Positions 25,201 through 37,690 of a stretch of 64,000 nucleotides of DNA are shown here, in pieces. The position numbers and the translations under genes were made by a program. The notes below the pieces were generated by a model that had not been told where the DNA came from, searched no databases, and was given only the letters and a program-made list of their open reading frames with translations. Numbering within the stretch: the first letter of the stretch is position 1; each line of letters starts with the position of its first letter. Origin of the DNA: Amia ocellicauda (lineage: Eukaryota > Chordata > Actinopteri > Amiiformes > Amiidae); NCBI RefSeq assembly GCF_036373705.1, contig NC_089864.1:4121001-4185000 (forward strand), in the 5' to 3' direction.

Positions 25201-25995
25201 TCTGGTGGCCACTAAGAGGTTAGTGTTCTCGGGAATGATTGCTTACCAAATAATGATTAGTTGCATGTTTAAAGACAAATACATGGGCATGATGAATTTA
25301 CACATCAATAATATGAGGAAGAAGAGAAATAAATGATAGAGGACAGGTTTAAAAGTATTAAGTTGTGTGTAGTGTTTATTGGTTTGGCCTGAATCCTGTT
25401 TTAGCATATATACTACAGAATTGCTTCTAATTACTGATATTATGGGGGGAATGAAACGGGCAAAGTTTCTGTTGTCATTCCTTTTTATGTTTCATTCTTT
25501 GTTCCTCTAATAAATATGTTTGATCACACAAAAAAGTTGTTGATTATTCAGGTGAGAGAGAGAGACACACTAGCAGTAAAAGTTTGGGCATTTTTGGTAA
25601 TTGACACGCTTTGTGCCGCAAGCTAGTGATCATAGTACAAATCAATGTAATGAAAAATCCATATCACTTTAGTGGCAGTTTCAGATACATTTACTAGTGA
25701 CTGTGATGAATACAAGAAAAGGCCCACAAAATAAAAGTTTCCCACACAGACACACACAATTGCTTCCTAGGACAATTAACCACCCTGTCCCCTCCTCCAG
25801 TGAAATCCTTAGTGTGGCCCCTGATCCTGCCATTTCATAATCTCTCTCCTGGCATGTTCTTGTGTACAGAATCCATTGTTTTCTAACTGCATTATCAAAT
25901 AATAGTAATACAAGTATGAATAGTTCTAATAATAACCATATCAATAATAGTAATAATAATACTACTGAAATTGTCTTCACTGCAGGACTCTCAGC
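22287..25995. other. Spacer between G5 and G6
   Basis: Last complete copy of the spacer; it still has the array promoter although the gene it leads to is chimeric. One private change (AAATCAATG for AAATAAATG) lies near 25641. Confidence 0.7.
24102..24246 (+). promoter_or_regulatory. Putative ISRE-type promoter and first exon driving chimeric G6
   Basis: ISRE core 24103-24112; donor after 24246. This array-type control region now precedes a receptor whose 3' half is of the G10 type, so the crossover may have changed how that receptor type is regulated. Confidence 0.5.
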
Positions 25996-28166
25996 ATGCT
26001 GATCTGCTGGATTGTTCTGGCTGTGACTGTCACTGCAGGTAGGTGATCAGGATTCTTGGTTTCTTTCTTTTGCATTAATAAGCACATGACCAGTGGTGCT
26101 GCTGTGTCTCAGTCTGTCTCTGCACTGTGTCTCTCAGTCTCCTCAGATCCTGTCTCAGTGTCAGTGAGAGTCGGGGACTCTGTCACTCTGCCCTGTGATG
26201 GATCAGCTTGCAGAGGGACTCCTGAAGAGCAGCTCTACATTAAGTGGGAGACAGTGGATCAGGATGTCTATGTGTTCAGGAGAGGCACAGTCCACCCCGG
26301 CCCTGGGTTTGAGAACAGAGCTGAGGTTCCCCTGGAGAGGATCAGACAGGGGGACTTCTCTCTGACCCTCCAGCACACACTGCTCTCTGATGGAGAGATA
26401 TACGAGTGTTTCTGTGAGGGACAGACAAAACAGGATGCTTTTCTCGGAGATGTCAGACTCACCATCACAGGTAAGAGTGTGAACGTCTCAATTTTCCTGT
26501 CCTAACCTGTCAAAACCTAGTTCATATTAATTATAAGGAACTCCCAATCACATTTAATGTTTCAGTATTAAATAATACAAAGTGTATTTTATGTTAATAC
26601 AATAACATAAGTCAAGGGAGTCATGTCAGTCTCTAGCGCTCATAGTGTTGTTTTCTGTCCTTGTTTTTAAAACGAAATGCAACACTATCCCACAATCGCT
26701 CTGCCTCTTCCCACAACAAGGATGGGTTTTATAAAATTAAATAAAAATTATAAAATAATATAATGACTTAAGAGAAGTTTTGATATGTTCCACATTGTCC
26801 TGTCCTCTCTCTGCAGCTCGTGAGGAGAGCAGCTCTGTCTCCTATGGGCAGCCCCTGAGCCTCCGTCTGTACAGCAGGGCATCTGTGACAGTGCGGTTTA
26901 ACCCTGCGGGCGCTGGAGCCTCTCTCCCAGTGTGTGCTGTAGAGGGCGGCACCGTGACCCCTGACCCTGCCTATGGGCCCCGAGTCTCAGGGCAGGAGCA
27001 GGAGGTCACACTGTCTGCACTGACCTTCACTGACCAGGGCTCCTACACAGTGCTGGACTCCCAGAGCAGAAAGACCATCAGCACTGTGAACGTCACTGTG
27101 ACAGGTAGGACAGGGGCTACACTAGATTTCTCAGCTCCAGGTGTTCATTGTCATTAACCATGTTCATTTTCTGTAAAATACATATATACATTATGACTTA
27201 AATGGAAGTCAGTCCTGATCTAAAATTAATTTATTCTCATTAAATCCCAAATCAGATTTGTTCGAATTGCTGTTTCCAGCCGTATTGATGGCCTCCTGTC
27301 TCCTAATGTCTCTCAGCTCACAGTGACGCCCTCACCCTGCCGTCTGGCACAGACCTGTGCGTCTCTCTGCTCACTGCAGAGCCGGTGGAGGTGCTGTTTG
27401 CTCCGGTGGGAGACCAAACCTCTGTCCCAGTGTGCGCTGTGGAGAGGGACACTGTGTTCAGACCCGGCCCCGGGTACCAGCCCAGAGTGTCAGTGCAGAA
27501 CGGCTCTCTGACCCTGCGCTCACTCACAGCAGCTGACCAGGGAAACTACACACTGAGGGAGTTAGACAGCAGCAACACCATTAACACCGTCTCTGTGTCT
27601 GTCACTGCAGAGGGTAAGTGTCCCTTTAATAACACTGTTATACACTGTATAGGGTGTGTCTCAGATCTGGTCCTTGGGGAACATTGACCTGATTTTACCT
27701 TTTAATTTATTAAAACATAAAGGCAATGTATTTGTGTAATTGGGTAATTTGAGAGTTTGGGTGGAACAAACAGCAGCAGGACAGTGAGCCCCAGACCCGG
27801 TCTGAGAAGAACTGCACTGTGTGACCAAACAACACTGGGACTGGAGTCCAGACTGAGGGCCCTGACATCAGTGCAGAAATGTGCTGAATGGACCTCTGTG
27901 CTGCTGTCCCACTGAGAGACCTCTACTGCAAGTGACAATATTAATTTTACATTTTTTTTCTTCTAGAATCACTGTGGGTTGGCCTGGTCACAGGGATCAC
28001 TTTGCTGATCTTAGCAGTGCTGGGACTCGCTCTGCTCTATTGGTACAGACGGTGTCGTCATAAGAAAGTGCCCCAGGTGCACAGTGTGCAGCCCACAGAC
28101 GAGGACTGTAATTCAGACCAGGAGGGCTCAGAGAGCTCCGCCCTGAAGACAAGCAGGCCAACCTGA
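25996..28166 (+). CDS. G6: chimeric IgSF receptor with array-type 5' end and G10-type 3' end
   Basis: Exons: 25996-26038, 26138-26470, 26817-27104, 27317-27613, 27967-28166; 386 residues. Signal peptide, intron 1 and most of D1 match the G2-G5 array. From about 26415 onward (end of D1, introns 2-4, D2, D3, TM exon) it matches the G7/G10 type. It therefore looks like an unequal-crossover product inside the D1 exon. D2 and D3 again lack the canonical Cys pair; D3 has an unusual Cys in strand B (TDLCVSLL). The TM segment follows ESLWVGL and ends near YWYRRCR. The tail ends at a TGA (28164-28166) where G10/G11 have CGA, so it is 17 residues shorter than theirs; the old stop is at 28215-28217. It is driven by an array-type upstream region. 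Probably functional, with a shortened tail of no known motif. Confidence 0.82.
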
Positions 28167-28650
28167 GACATAGCCAATGGGAACAGGAGTTTGATGGGGA
28201 GGGAACACATTGTGTAGATTGTGTCTGTGCTGTGTGTGTATTTCTCACTGGTGATAGTGGTCTTATCAGATTGGAAGAGTCATTATTTTCTTGTATTTTC
28301 CAAGATCAATGTGGCACCTGTGGCTATATTTGTATCATCTTGTATCATCTGTACACTTGGAATTCATTTTTATTTTCTAAATCACTGCAATTGTACATAT
28401 TTTTTAAATTATATATTCACAGTACACCTATAACTAGTTTCTCCAGGGCTGAGGTGCTGGTGGCTTCCGCTCCTGAGACCCACTGCAGGACTGTGGGGAT
28501 GTAAATATATATTCACTTTAGTCACAGTTGTGTTTTTAATGATTGTTTTGTATTGAACCTGAATTGTGCACACTCACAGAAATGTGTATTTAAATGTGAT
28601 GCCTTTTGAGACAACTAGATACATTTCTTCCACTTCCTATGGTTTTGTAA

Positions 28651-28656
28651 AATAAA
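28651..28656 (+). other. Poly(A) signal of G6
   Basis: AATAAA, 434 bases after the ancestral stop codon position, in a stretch conserved after G10 and G11. Confidence 0.55.
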
Positions 28657-28679
28657 TGCATTCTCGTTTGTTTTATATG

Positions 28680-31620
28680 AAGTGTAGTGTGTGCGGGTTT
28701 GTGAGCCGATAACCTCACTCTGCATGAATTTGTAAATTCCCTCTGTTATGAATGTCTCATCTTACTGCAGAATTACAGCCACAGCCAAGATGTAACAAGA
28801 TTATTGATTTAGTTCTACATATAAATTGTCCCCCACTTCACTTTGCTACGTGTATTGACCTCCTATAGCTGAGTATTTTGACTCATTCTTGTTTTGCATG
28901 TGATGTAATCGCTCCACACAGCCCTCTGAAACGGCAGCGATCAAGAGAGCAATTTTAATTAGATCAGCTTTTCGTAGGGAACGAGTACTGAGAAATCACA
29001 AATATAATTTGTTTCATTCATGTTTTGCCATTTGAGCGCTACAGATTCAGTCGTCAACGTATAATGTACCTAACTTGCTTTGACAGTAACGCAGACTCAG
29101 TTCAAAATACCGGCAATGCTGCTGCTACAAGGTTATATGCAATTTAAGTAACAGGTAATCCTATCGTTATAGTTTTATAAAATACATTTTTATCCATAAA
29201 GTCATTGTTGCTGTACAGATCCACATCAAGGCACATCAGGACCAAATGAGGCAGATTTTGTGAACGGGAAATCATTTCACAGCATTAATGTACAGATGCT
29301 TATGACTTTAATGACAATTTGAACGACAATTAGACCTATACAATGCCTCTTCTAGACAGTAGGGTATCAGATTTTGGATAATACTGTACACCATCCATGA
29401 CTTGACCTCAGTTATTCCTATGATTTGTGAATCCACCTGCCTCATTTCAAATATTGAACCCAAGTGCCCAGGCTCTGTGCATGATTCTACATTGTGTCAG
29501 AGATTCGAGGAAGGTGTAGGAAACAAACTTATTTGTCAGAAATCATTGCTTAAATATTTATTTTTTGAAGTGATCTAATAGTGTTCATGTCATAGGTCAA
29601 TGTGATGGGATGTCCTGTTAATTTGGCTAAAAATGCAGATGCAGATTAATTAACAGATTAATTAGTCCAACATAATACTAAAGTATTATACATTTAAAAT
29701 CAGACACCCAGATAAGAACTTCATAGAATTTATACAGAATATCATTTAGAGATGTTACTGAATTGCGTTCCTCAGACAGGGTAGAAGTGCCTGACTGCTG
29801 GATGTGTACAGCTTTTCTGGTGATAAATTCTCAGTCGTTAGGGGGGCTAGTTTTGTGTTGTTGATGAACCGTGCCGCTCCTGCAAACCCCCACCGCGGTG
29901 CTGAGAGCAGGACGTGCTGCTTGTGAAGCCCCTCCACTGCAGTGTGATCCTGTCAGGGCATCAGTGGGATGACTGTGTGAACTGTTTCGGTGAAGCAAAT
30001 TCTTAATAAAACGTTCAAATATTCAACTGTGTCGGTTTGGTCTTTATAACTCACCCTGTTATTATGGTTATTTATTTATTTATGTATGTATTTTCTATTT
30101 ATTTTTTATCGGTTTTCTCTATTTCTAGCCCATCTCTCTTTTTCTGTGCCTGATTGTTTTGTGTTAACCCTATCTCACTACAGACTTGCTGGATTCACGC
30201 ATGATCCGGTGTGACTCTAGTGTGACTGTGTCTCCCTGCGCTTGTCTTTCGCTGTCGTCTCTAAGGTTGCTGCTCCCTCTGGCCTCTGTCTGTATTGTGT
30301 TTATGTGCTGCTAGGTAGGTCTCATTACTTGAGATGCTGAGACTGGAGATTATTTTTCTAGAACAAGTATAAATCTACTTAATGAATACACATACCTAAT
30401 GAATACACATACTTAATGAATGATACATATTTAATATGTCTAAAGTTACTTTAGTATTTTTTAATTTATGTTTTTCTTAACATCATGGGGTGCATTCTTT
30501 ATTTCTGTAAGAAAGTTACTACTATAAGGCCTCTGTTTGACCTTGGAGAGTTATCTAACTAGCAAAGAGAGCTGTGCTCAGTTAAATGTCAGTTATTTAC
30601 TGTATTTCTTAAGTTAAATAAGTGTGGTTTAGTTTCATTTACTTACTGTCATTATTAAAATTGTGTTTTCGTTCTTTATGTCTGTACATAAGTTACTAGT
30701 GTGTTGTACTGAAGTCTGTTCAAATGTCTTACTGTCAATACAACCAAGACCATTAAGGTCTTCAGACTGCACCCCCAAGCTATTGTAATGTGTAAATTAT
30801 ATAAATATACATACACACATAGGTTTTTGCTTAAATCATATTGTGTATTTACTTTTTGCATGGATTACATTAGATATTTATTTAAAATAATTTGATGTTT
30901 TGTTACTAATATTATTACAAATGCTGATTTTATTGAGTTGTATTGAAATTTCCCAGTTTCTACATATATAGTCTATGCTTCTTTTATAACATATATATTC
31001 TATAATTCTTCTTTATTTAAGGATTTCTTAACTTAACTTAGTAACGTTACATTTCATTTACATTGCACGCTGTTGTGAATACACACACACACCTTTAAAA
31101 CTTAATAATTGTATTTATTCAATCTTTACATTGTATCTGTTCTTTAAATAATACATTTGATATATTCTGAAATGCAAGAAAATATTGGTCTTGGGTAGGT
31201 GTAGTATTTACTGAGATTATGCTGATTACTGAAAGTTTTAATTTACATTTTCTGTATTACATTTCTTTTCATTTTGCTCATATTCAGGATTTTCTAAAGT
31301 TCAGTCCATCTTGTGTCTCTCAAGCTGTCCACAGCCCCCACCGCTTCTACAGATCGCTATCTCTCAACACTATCCGGGGCCCGGGGGGCCCATCGCCTCA
31401 AATGTAAACAGAGCCGCATCTTAAATTGAAAACAGACCCCAGCTGTCATCAGTGCCCTGTCAACTCCGCCCCCAAATATACTAATTCTTCACCGATCCGA
31501 GGTTACTAAAGACGTAGACATCTCCTCGCCACCCCCACTAGCTCAAAAAGCTCCAGACTGACATAACCCTTGTCCATTTGAAAGAGGTAACCGCTTTGGC
31601 CCTGTTGAAGAGACAGCCTC
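28680..31620. other. Non-coding flank after G6
   Basis: AT-rich. The part to about 30300 recurs after both G10 and G11; the remainder recurs only after G11. A short GC-richer patch near 29760-29990 has a 60-codon reverse frame in all three copies, but nothing recognisable. No gene is supported. Confidence 0.6.
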
Positions 31621-31635
31621 GCGGATCTCGCTTAA

Positions 31636-31850
31636 GTAGAAGTATCTGTGTTACTAAAGAATCGGGAGGGCTTTAATAGAACTCTTTTGGAGCTTCACTC
31701 GCGTAGGGAAAAATATCTATGTTTTCTAAAGAATCTGAAGGGTATACATAGCGCTCTTTTGGAGCTTCACACGTATAGAGAAAAATAGCTATTTTACTAA
31801 GGAATCAGTCTGGCTTAAAGACAAATCTTTTGGAGGGTTTGAAAAACAGT
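31636..31850 (+). repeat. Three imperfect tandem repeats of about 70 bp
   Basis: Units begin near 31641, 31711 and 31781. Shared words are CTAAAGAATC, TCTTTTGGAG and AGCTTCAC; the third unit is most divergent. The first unit starts again at the right edge of the window (63956). Confidence 0.6.
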
Positions 31851-32066
31851 TGAAGACCCCCACCACCCTGCACATTCCTTCGGTGCCCTGTCAACTCCAC
31901 CCATCAATATGGTAATTATTATGTGACGCGGTACAAGCACCCCCACCCCCCTAGGAAGACACCCCCCCCCCCCGAGTTCAACTCAAGCTTAGGTCAAAGG
32001 TCAAATCCCCCGCATCCCCCCCACTCCGAAAAAGTGCCCTATATTACTACTGAGGCGCAGCTACAC

Positions 32067-32309
32067 CTAGCAGACACTGAGCATAAGGCAGGTTGTTGCC
32101 ACAGCTAACTGGAAGGTAAGTTTCTGTACTTCTTTTGGAGAAATACCAAAATAAAGATCAGACACCTTAGATATGTATTCCACCAGCTGCCTCTCCTTCT
32201 CAAAAGGAAAGATCTGTCTTTTCTTAATGTATCCAAATGATGCTGTTCTTCTCTTTATGTCCTCTACACTGATCTTTTTGCAATATCGACATGTGACAAC
32301 CAGCCCCAA
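32067..32309 (-). pseudogene. Possible N-terminal fragment of a pogo-like transposase
   Basis: The frame contains EKERQLVEYISKVSDLYFGI followed by KEVQKLTFQLAVA. This resembles the CENP-B/HTH-type DNA-binding region of pogo/Tigger-like DDE transposases (a pattern like EEELVxYxxxMxxxxFGLTxxxVxxLAxQLA). No catalytic part is seen nearby. Resemblance judged by eye; it could also be a domesticated relative or chance. Confidence 0.35.
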
Positions 32310-33060
32310 ATTTCATGTGACAACTTGCCTCAATCAGACTGTTATGCTAACTTCATGCTGACTACCTGACATGATGTAGCACAGCCTTCCAGACAAAGAA
32401 TCAAAACATAACTGAGTCCTTCCTTTATTCCAGTTCTATTTTTTGAAAACCCCAATGTCACAGAGTTTTATTACTAACGTAGTGGGACACCTTTCCTTTC
32501 TTGGTGGTAAAACATGAAAGTTGTGCTCACCTCAATGTTTTGTGACTTTCAGTTGTAATAACACAGTCATTGACCTCAGATGAAGGAGACACATTTTTTG
32601 ATGTTACATTTTTGTGTCAGAGCCCTCCCTCTAGACTGGTAGATCAACTTAACCATATGACAGCCAGCTCTGTTCTCCCGGTTATTGTTTGTAACCGTTG
32701 ATGTAGGTGGTTGCTGGCACACCTGTGCTGAAGATAAAGCCAACACATGCTGTTTCCTGTCTGGTTTGCACTAAAGGAAAATGGCTACTGAGTGAGAATA
32801 CTACAGAGACATACTGAGAGGATATTTGGGTTGGTGAGTTGGGACACGGCTTGATCGGCAATCGCTGTGTGTCTTATTCTTGTGTTTGGTCATCCTCCCA
32901 CCTCAGACTTTCTTCTGTGTTTTACGTTGGTGTGTTTTATTGCTGTGCATCACACATGCACTGCTCACTTTTAATTTACTTTAGCTCCGCAGTGTTTAAA
33001 AATAGGATTGCGTACCCCTGCCTAGTATTTTAAATGACCTTCGTTGTCCAAATTGTCTGT
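32310..33060. other. Unassigned spacer before the G7 duplication
   Basis: No gene, RNA or repeat recognised. The stretch ends at the left breakpoint of the 4630-bp duplication. Confidence 0.5.
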
Positions 33061-33675
33061 CTGGTTTTATTCTATTACTGTTCAGAGTATGTGAAAATTG
33101 AGTATCTGCAGTAATTGTGCCTTAGGCTTTTCAGTGACATGTATCTATTTATTGATTTACTTACTGAGATCTGTGTACAAGATTATCAATTTATATTGCT
33201 GTTTTGGCTTCAAACCTACTCACATCTCCTTATGAGATTATAGATGTGTGTGTATTTATAAATATGTTGTTTATTCACATTATTTAATATTCATTCTATG
33301 ATACTGAATTATTTGTGGCTCTCTGGTATTACCCTGTTATTTCAGACTCTTGAATCAGTAAATCTGTTTTGCTAATGTAAAGTATTGGATCTTTTAGGAC
33401 ACTGTAAGGACAATATATTAATGGTGTGTGTATAATAAATAAGTTATTTGCCATAATTGTTGGCTTGTTGTCCTGCATACAACCCTGCAGTCACTCTTGT
33501 CTCACCCAGTTTGAGATCTAGGAGGTCATGAGAGGTCACTCACCTTTTTTAAGGTGGCATAGTCATTTGCATATTCTAAATCATTTGAATATATAAAGAG
33601 TAGCATGCTTCACTACACTTACAACTTCTGCTTATAAAACATTCTTACTCTGATTCGTTGACTGGCTGATAGAGG

Positions 33676-33785
33676 GGTGTGGACTGGCGTACTATCATTT
33701 GCCATTATCTATGCTTTCCGGGATCGGCTCCAGTGATCCACATGGATAAGCGGTTTCGACGATGGATGGATGGATGGATGGATGT
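33676..33785 (+). mobile_element. 3' tail of an L2-type LINE or derived SINE
   Basis: GGACTGGCGT, GGGATCGGCTCCAG and GGATAAGCGGTTTCGA are followed by a GATG tetranucleotide run. This word order is typical of 3' ends of fish L2-clade LINEs and the SINEs that use them. Only the tail is present. Confidence 0.55.
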
Positions 33786-34336
33786 AACAAACCTTAAAAA
33801 CAGATGGAATTATGAATCCTTGATTCATGCTGGGACACAGACAGGTTCATATTCAACAGCTTGTCCTGCTGGGTCTTTTAATAATAAACCTAATACACAT
33901 TTAAGGAAAAGCCCTGCAAAGTTGCAAATTCAGTTATATTTTACCTGTGACTGTGGAAAATAAATGAGAATCCACAAAAACTATTAGTTTCCCCACACAG
34001 ACTTAAACCTATTTCATAGTACTCTATTCAATACAGTCGTTTTAGGATTGCATAGGATTATTGTATAATGAACCCTCGTATAAATCCCCTCTTCCTCTCC
34101 CACTAGCCATCTTTCTCTCTCAATTACCTGTGACTCCACCACCCTCTATCCTCCTCCTTCACCACGACAAACTTAGATCTGCCTCGATCCCAATCTTTCA
34201 TATTCGATATATATCTTTCCTTGCATGTGTCTGCCATTTCATTCTGATCAGTGGTTACAGGACCCATTTTCTCCGGACTGTGTGACTAAACAATAATATT
34301 CAAAGTAATAATAGTCTTCTCAACAGGTGTCTCAGC

Positions 34337-36745
34337 ATGAGGATCTGCTGGATTGTTCTGGCTGTGACTGTCACTGCAGGTAGGAGTTCAGGATTCTCTG
34401 TCTTACTCTATCTTTTCCATTAATAAGCACATGACCAGTGGTGCTGCTGTGTCTCAGTCTGTCTCTGCACTGTGTCTCTCAGTCTCCTCAGATCCTGTCA
34501 CAGTGTCAGTGAGAGTCGGGGACTCTGTCACTCTGCCCTGTGATGGATCAGCTTGCAGAGGGACTCCTGTAGAGCAGCTCTACATTAAGTGGCAGACAGT
34601 GGATCAGGATGTCTATGTGTTCAGGAGAGGCACAGTCTACCCCGGTCCTGGGTTTGAGAACAGAGCTGAGGTTCCCCTGGAGAGGATCAGACAGGGGGAC
34701 TTCTCTCTGACCCTCCAGCACACACTGCTCTCTGATGGAGAGATATACGAGTGTTTCTGTGAGGGACAGAGAAAACAGGATGCTTTTCTCGGAGATGTCA
34801 GTCTCACCATCACAGGTAAGAGTGTGAACGTCTCAATTTTCCTGTCCTAACCTGTCAAAACTCACAACCTAGTTCATATTAATTATAAGGAACTCCCAAT
34901 CACATTTAATGTTTCAGTATTAAATAATACAAAGTGTATTTTATGTTAATACAATAACATAAGTCAAGGGAGTCATGTCAGTCTCTATCGCTCATAGTGT
35001 TGTTTTCTGTCCTTGTTTTTAAAACGAAATGCAACACTATCCCACAATCGCTCTGCCTCTTCCCACAACAAGGATGGGTTTTATAAAATTAAATAAAAAT
35101 GATAAAATAATATAATGACTTAAGAGAAGTTTTGATATGTTCCACATTGTCCTGTCCTCTCTCTGCAGCTCGTGAGGAGAGCAGCTCTGTCTCCTATGGG
35201 CAGCCCCTGAGCCTCCGTCTGTACAGCAGGGCAGCTGTGACAGTGCGGTTTAACCCTGCGGGCGCTGGAGCCTCTCTCCCAGTGTGTGCTGTAGAGGGCG
35301 GCACCGTGACCCCTGACCCTGCCTATGTGCCTCGAGTCTCAGGGCAGGAGCAGGAGGTCACACTGTCTGCACTGACCTTCACTGACCAGGGCTCCTACAC
35401 AGTGCTGGACTCCCAGAGCAGGACCATCAGCACTGTGAACGTCACTGTGACAGGTAGGACAGGGGCCGGGCTCTACTGGAGATCAGGGCTGTGATGAGAG
35501 ACAGGACTCGGGCTGATGTTCTCCTGTTTCATCCTCTCAGCTCACGGAGACACCCTCACCCTGCCGTCTGGAGCTTCGCTGTCTCTCCCACTCTACTCTC
35601 CTGGGCCGGTGGAGGTGCTGTTTGCTGTTGCAGGAGAGGGAGCCTGTGTCTCAGTGTGCCCTGTGGAGAGGGACACAGTGTTCAGTCCTGGCCCCGGGTA
35701 CGAGCAGAGAGTGTCTGTGCAGAGCGGCTCTCTGACCCTGCGATCACTCACAGCAGCTGACCAGGGAAACTACACAGTGAGGGAGTCCAGCACCGACCAC
35801 ACCATCAGCAACGTCTCTGTGTCTGTCACTGCAGAGGGTACGTGTCCCTATAATAACACTGTTATACACTGTATAGGGTGTGTCTCAGCTCTGGTGCTTG
35901 GGGCGCACTGACCTGATTTTATTTAATTAAACTTAATTGAACTCACAATAATCATAAGCGACATTTTACATTATCTGAAACAGTTGAACATTAGAAGTTA
36001 GATATAAAATGATAAGGCACTTGTATTCAATAACATTTTGTAAGATTAACAAATTAAGAAGTCAAATTATGCAAATTATGAAATTAAGTATCTGAATACT
36101 AGAGCCAGCAAGTCCTTGGGGCTTGGGTTCATTAATGTACCTGTTCAATGGTACCCACAGTACAAAGCAACGTACACTTTTATAGGGCTACACTATATCA
36201 TGGCAAATGTTCTTTATTAAAGCAATGTATTAGTGTAATTGGGTCATTTGAGAGCTTAGGTGGAACAAACAGCAGACAGTGAGCCCCAGACCCGGTCTGA
36301 GAAGAACTGCACTGTGTGACCAAACAACACTGGGACTGGAGTCCAGACTGAGGGCCCTGACATCAGTGCAGAAATGTGCTGAATGGACCTCTGTGCTGCT
36401 GTCCCACTGAGAGACCTCTACTGCAATACTCAGTGACCAAAGTCATTTTACTGCTTTGTTGTTTCTCTTCTAGAATCGGTGTTCCCGGTTGGCCTGGTCA
36501 CAGGGATCTTAGTGCTGATCTCAGTGCTGGGACTCGCTCTGCTCTGCTGGTACAGATGGTGTCGCAATAAAGAGCGTGTGAGGATCACCGAGCCCCAGGT
36601 GCCCAGTGTGCAGCTCACAACCCAGGACTGCAGCTCAGAGCAGGAGGGCCCAGAGATCTCCACCCTGATGAGGAACAGACACACCCCGGCCAAAGCCAAT
36701 GGGAACGGGAGTGTGATGAATCAGGTGGTAAATTCAGTCCTTTAG
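34337..36745 (+). CDS. G7: IgSF receptor with longer cytoplasmic tail (tandem pair, copy 1)
   Basis: Exons: 34337-34379, 34483-34815, 35169-35453, 35541-35837, 36474-36745; 409 residues. The signal peptide begins MRICWIVLAV. D1 is V-type with both Cys pairs (CDGSAC and ECFC). D2 and D3 lack the canonical Cys pair. The TM segment is about 325-346 and the tail about 63 residues (347-409), with acidic/Ser-rich stretches and no Tyr, so no ITIM or ITAM. Structure is mosaic: intron 2 (353 bases) is like G10, intron 3 (87 bases) is like the G2 array, and intron 4 is longest (636 bases). A splice acceptor (CAACAG ending at 34326) lies just before the start, so a 5' UTR exon must lie upstream. Inferred: surface receptor or ligand; partner unknown. 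Confidence 0.84.
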
Positions 36746-37207
36746 AAACTATTGGAGCAATTATCTCAAAATCTATGGCCTCCTGAGGGAAGAATTCCCT
36801 TCTCTGACTTGCTTAATTGATTAAACGCTCCCATGTGTTCCCAGTATTTAGAAACTGGTGATTTAGGGTGACCCACAAGATTAAGTGGATTGGGGCTCTC
36901 CAGGACTAGGGTTGGACACCCCTGGTGTAGATTGTGTTTGTGTGTGTATTTCTTCCTGTTTCTAGAGGTCTTATCAGATTGGAAGAGTAATAATGTTCTT
37001 GTATTTTGCAAGATCAATGTGGCACCTATGGTTATATTTGGATATATTATAACATATAACATAACCAGTTTCTCCAGGGCTGAGATGCTGGTGGCTTCAG
37101 CTCCTGAGACCCACTGCAAGACTGTGGGCATGTAAATATGTTCACTTTGTCACAGTTGTGTTTTTAATTATTGTTTGGTATTGAACCTGATTTTCCTAAC
37201 CCTGTTA
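36746..37207. other. 3' flank of G7
   Basis: A stretch near 36891-36925 (GGGGCTCTCCAGGACTAGGG, then TTGGACACCCCTGG) resembles the end of a common vertebrate DNA-transposon remnant. No clear AATAAA. Duplicated at 41376-41837. Confidence 0.45.
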
Positions 37208-37690
37208 TACAGTGAGGGAAAAAAGTATTTGATCCCCTGCTGATTTTGTACGTTTGCCCACTGACAAAGAAATGATCAGTCTATAATTTTAATGGTAGGT
37301 GTGTTTTTACAGTGAAAGACAGAATAACAACAACAAAATCCAGAAAAACGCATTTCAAAAAAGTTATAAATTGATTTGCATGTTAATGAGTGAAATAAGT
37401 ATTTCACCCCTTCGACTTAGTACTTGGTGGCAAAACCCTTGTTGGCAATCACAGAGGTCAGATGGCCACCAGGTTTGCACACATCTCAGGAGGGATTTTG
37501 TCCCACTCCTCTTTGCAGATCCTCTCCAAGTCATTAAGGTTTCGAGGCTGAGGTTTGGCAACTCGAACCTTCAGCTCCCTCCACAGATTGTCTATGGGAT
37601 TAAGGTCTGGAGACTGGCTAGGCCACTCCAGGACCTTAATGTGCTTCTTCTTGAGCCACTCCTTTGTTGCCTTGGCTGTGTGTTTTGGGT
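37208..37690 (-). mobile_element. Tc1 element fragment cut by the duplication junction
   Basis: Starts with TACAGTGAGGG like the full element at 41838, and includes the terminal inverted repeat and the 3' end of the transposase on the reverse strand. It stops at the 4630-bp duplication joint and is a by-product of that event, not a separate insertion. Confidence 0.85.

Larger units (their letters stand above)
1604..26420 (+). repeat. Tandem array of five receptor-gene units (5377/5389 bp)
   Basis: Units: 1604-6980, 6981-12357, 12358-17746 (12 bases longer), 17747-23123, and 23124 to about 26420, where similarity passes into G10-type sequence inside D1 of G6. Each full unit holds promoter, first exon, receptor gene and 3' flank in the same order. 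Differences between units are scattered single bases. The array begins exactly where G1 is truncated. Confidence 0.9.

Noticed and set aside
1604-26420. CRISPR-like or satellite array
   Set aside because: The repeats are 5.4-kb gene units, not short spaced repeats.
29755-29937. 60-codon reverse frame, present three times in the window
   Set aside because: Repetition is due to segmental duplication; no start context or domain.
33679-33963. 94-codon frame with MDGWMD repeats
   Set aside because: The repeat comes from the GATG run of the LINE/SINE tail.
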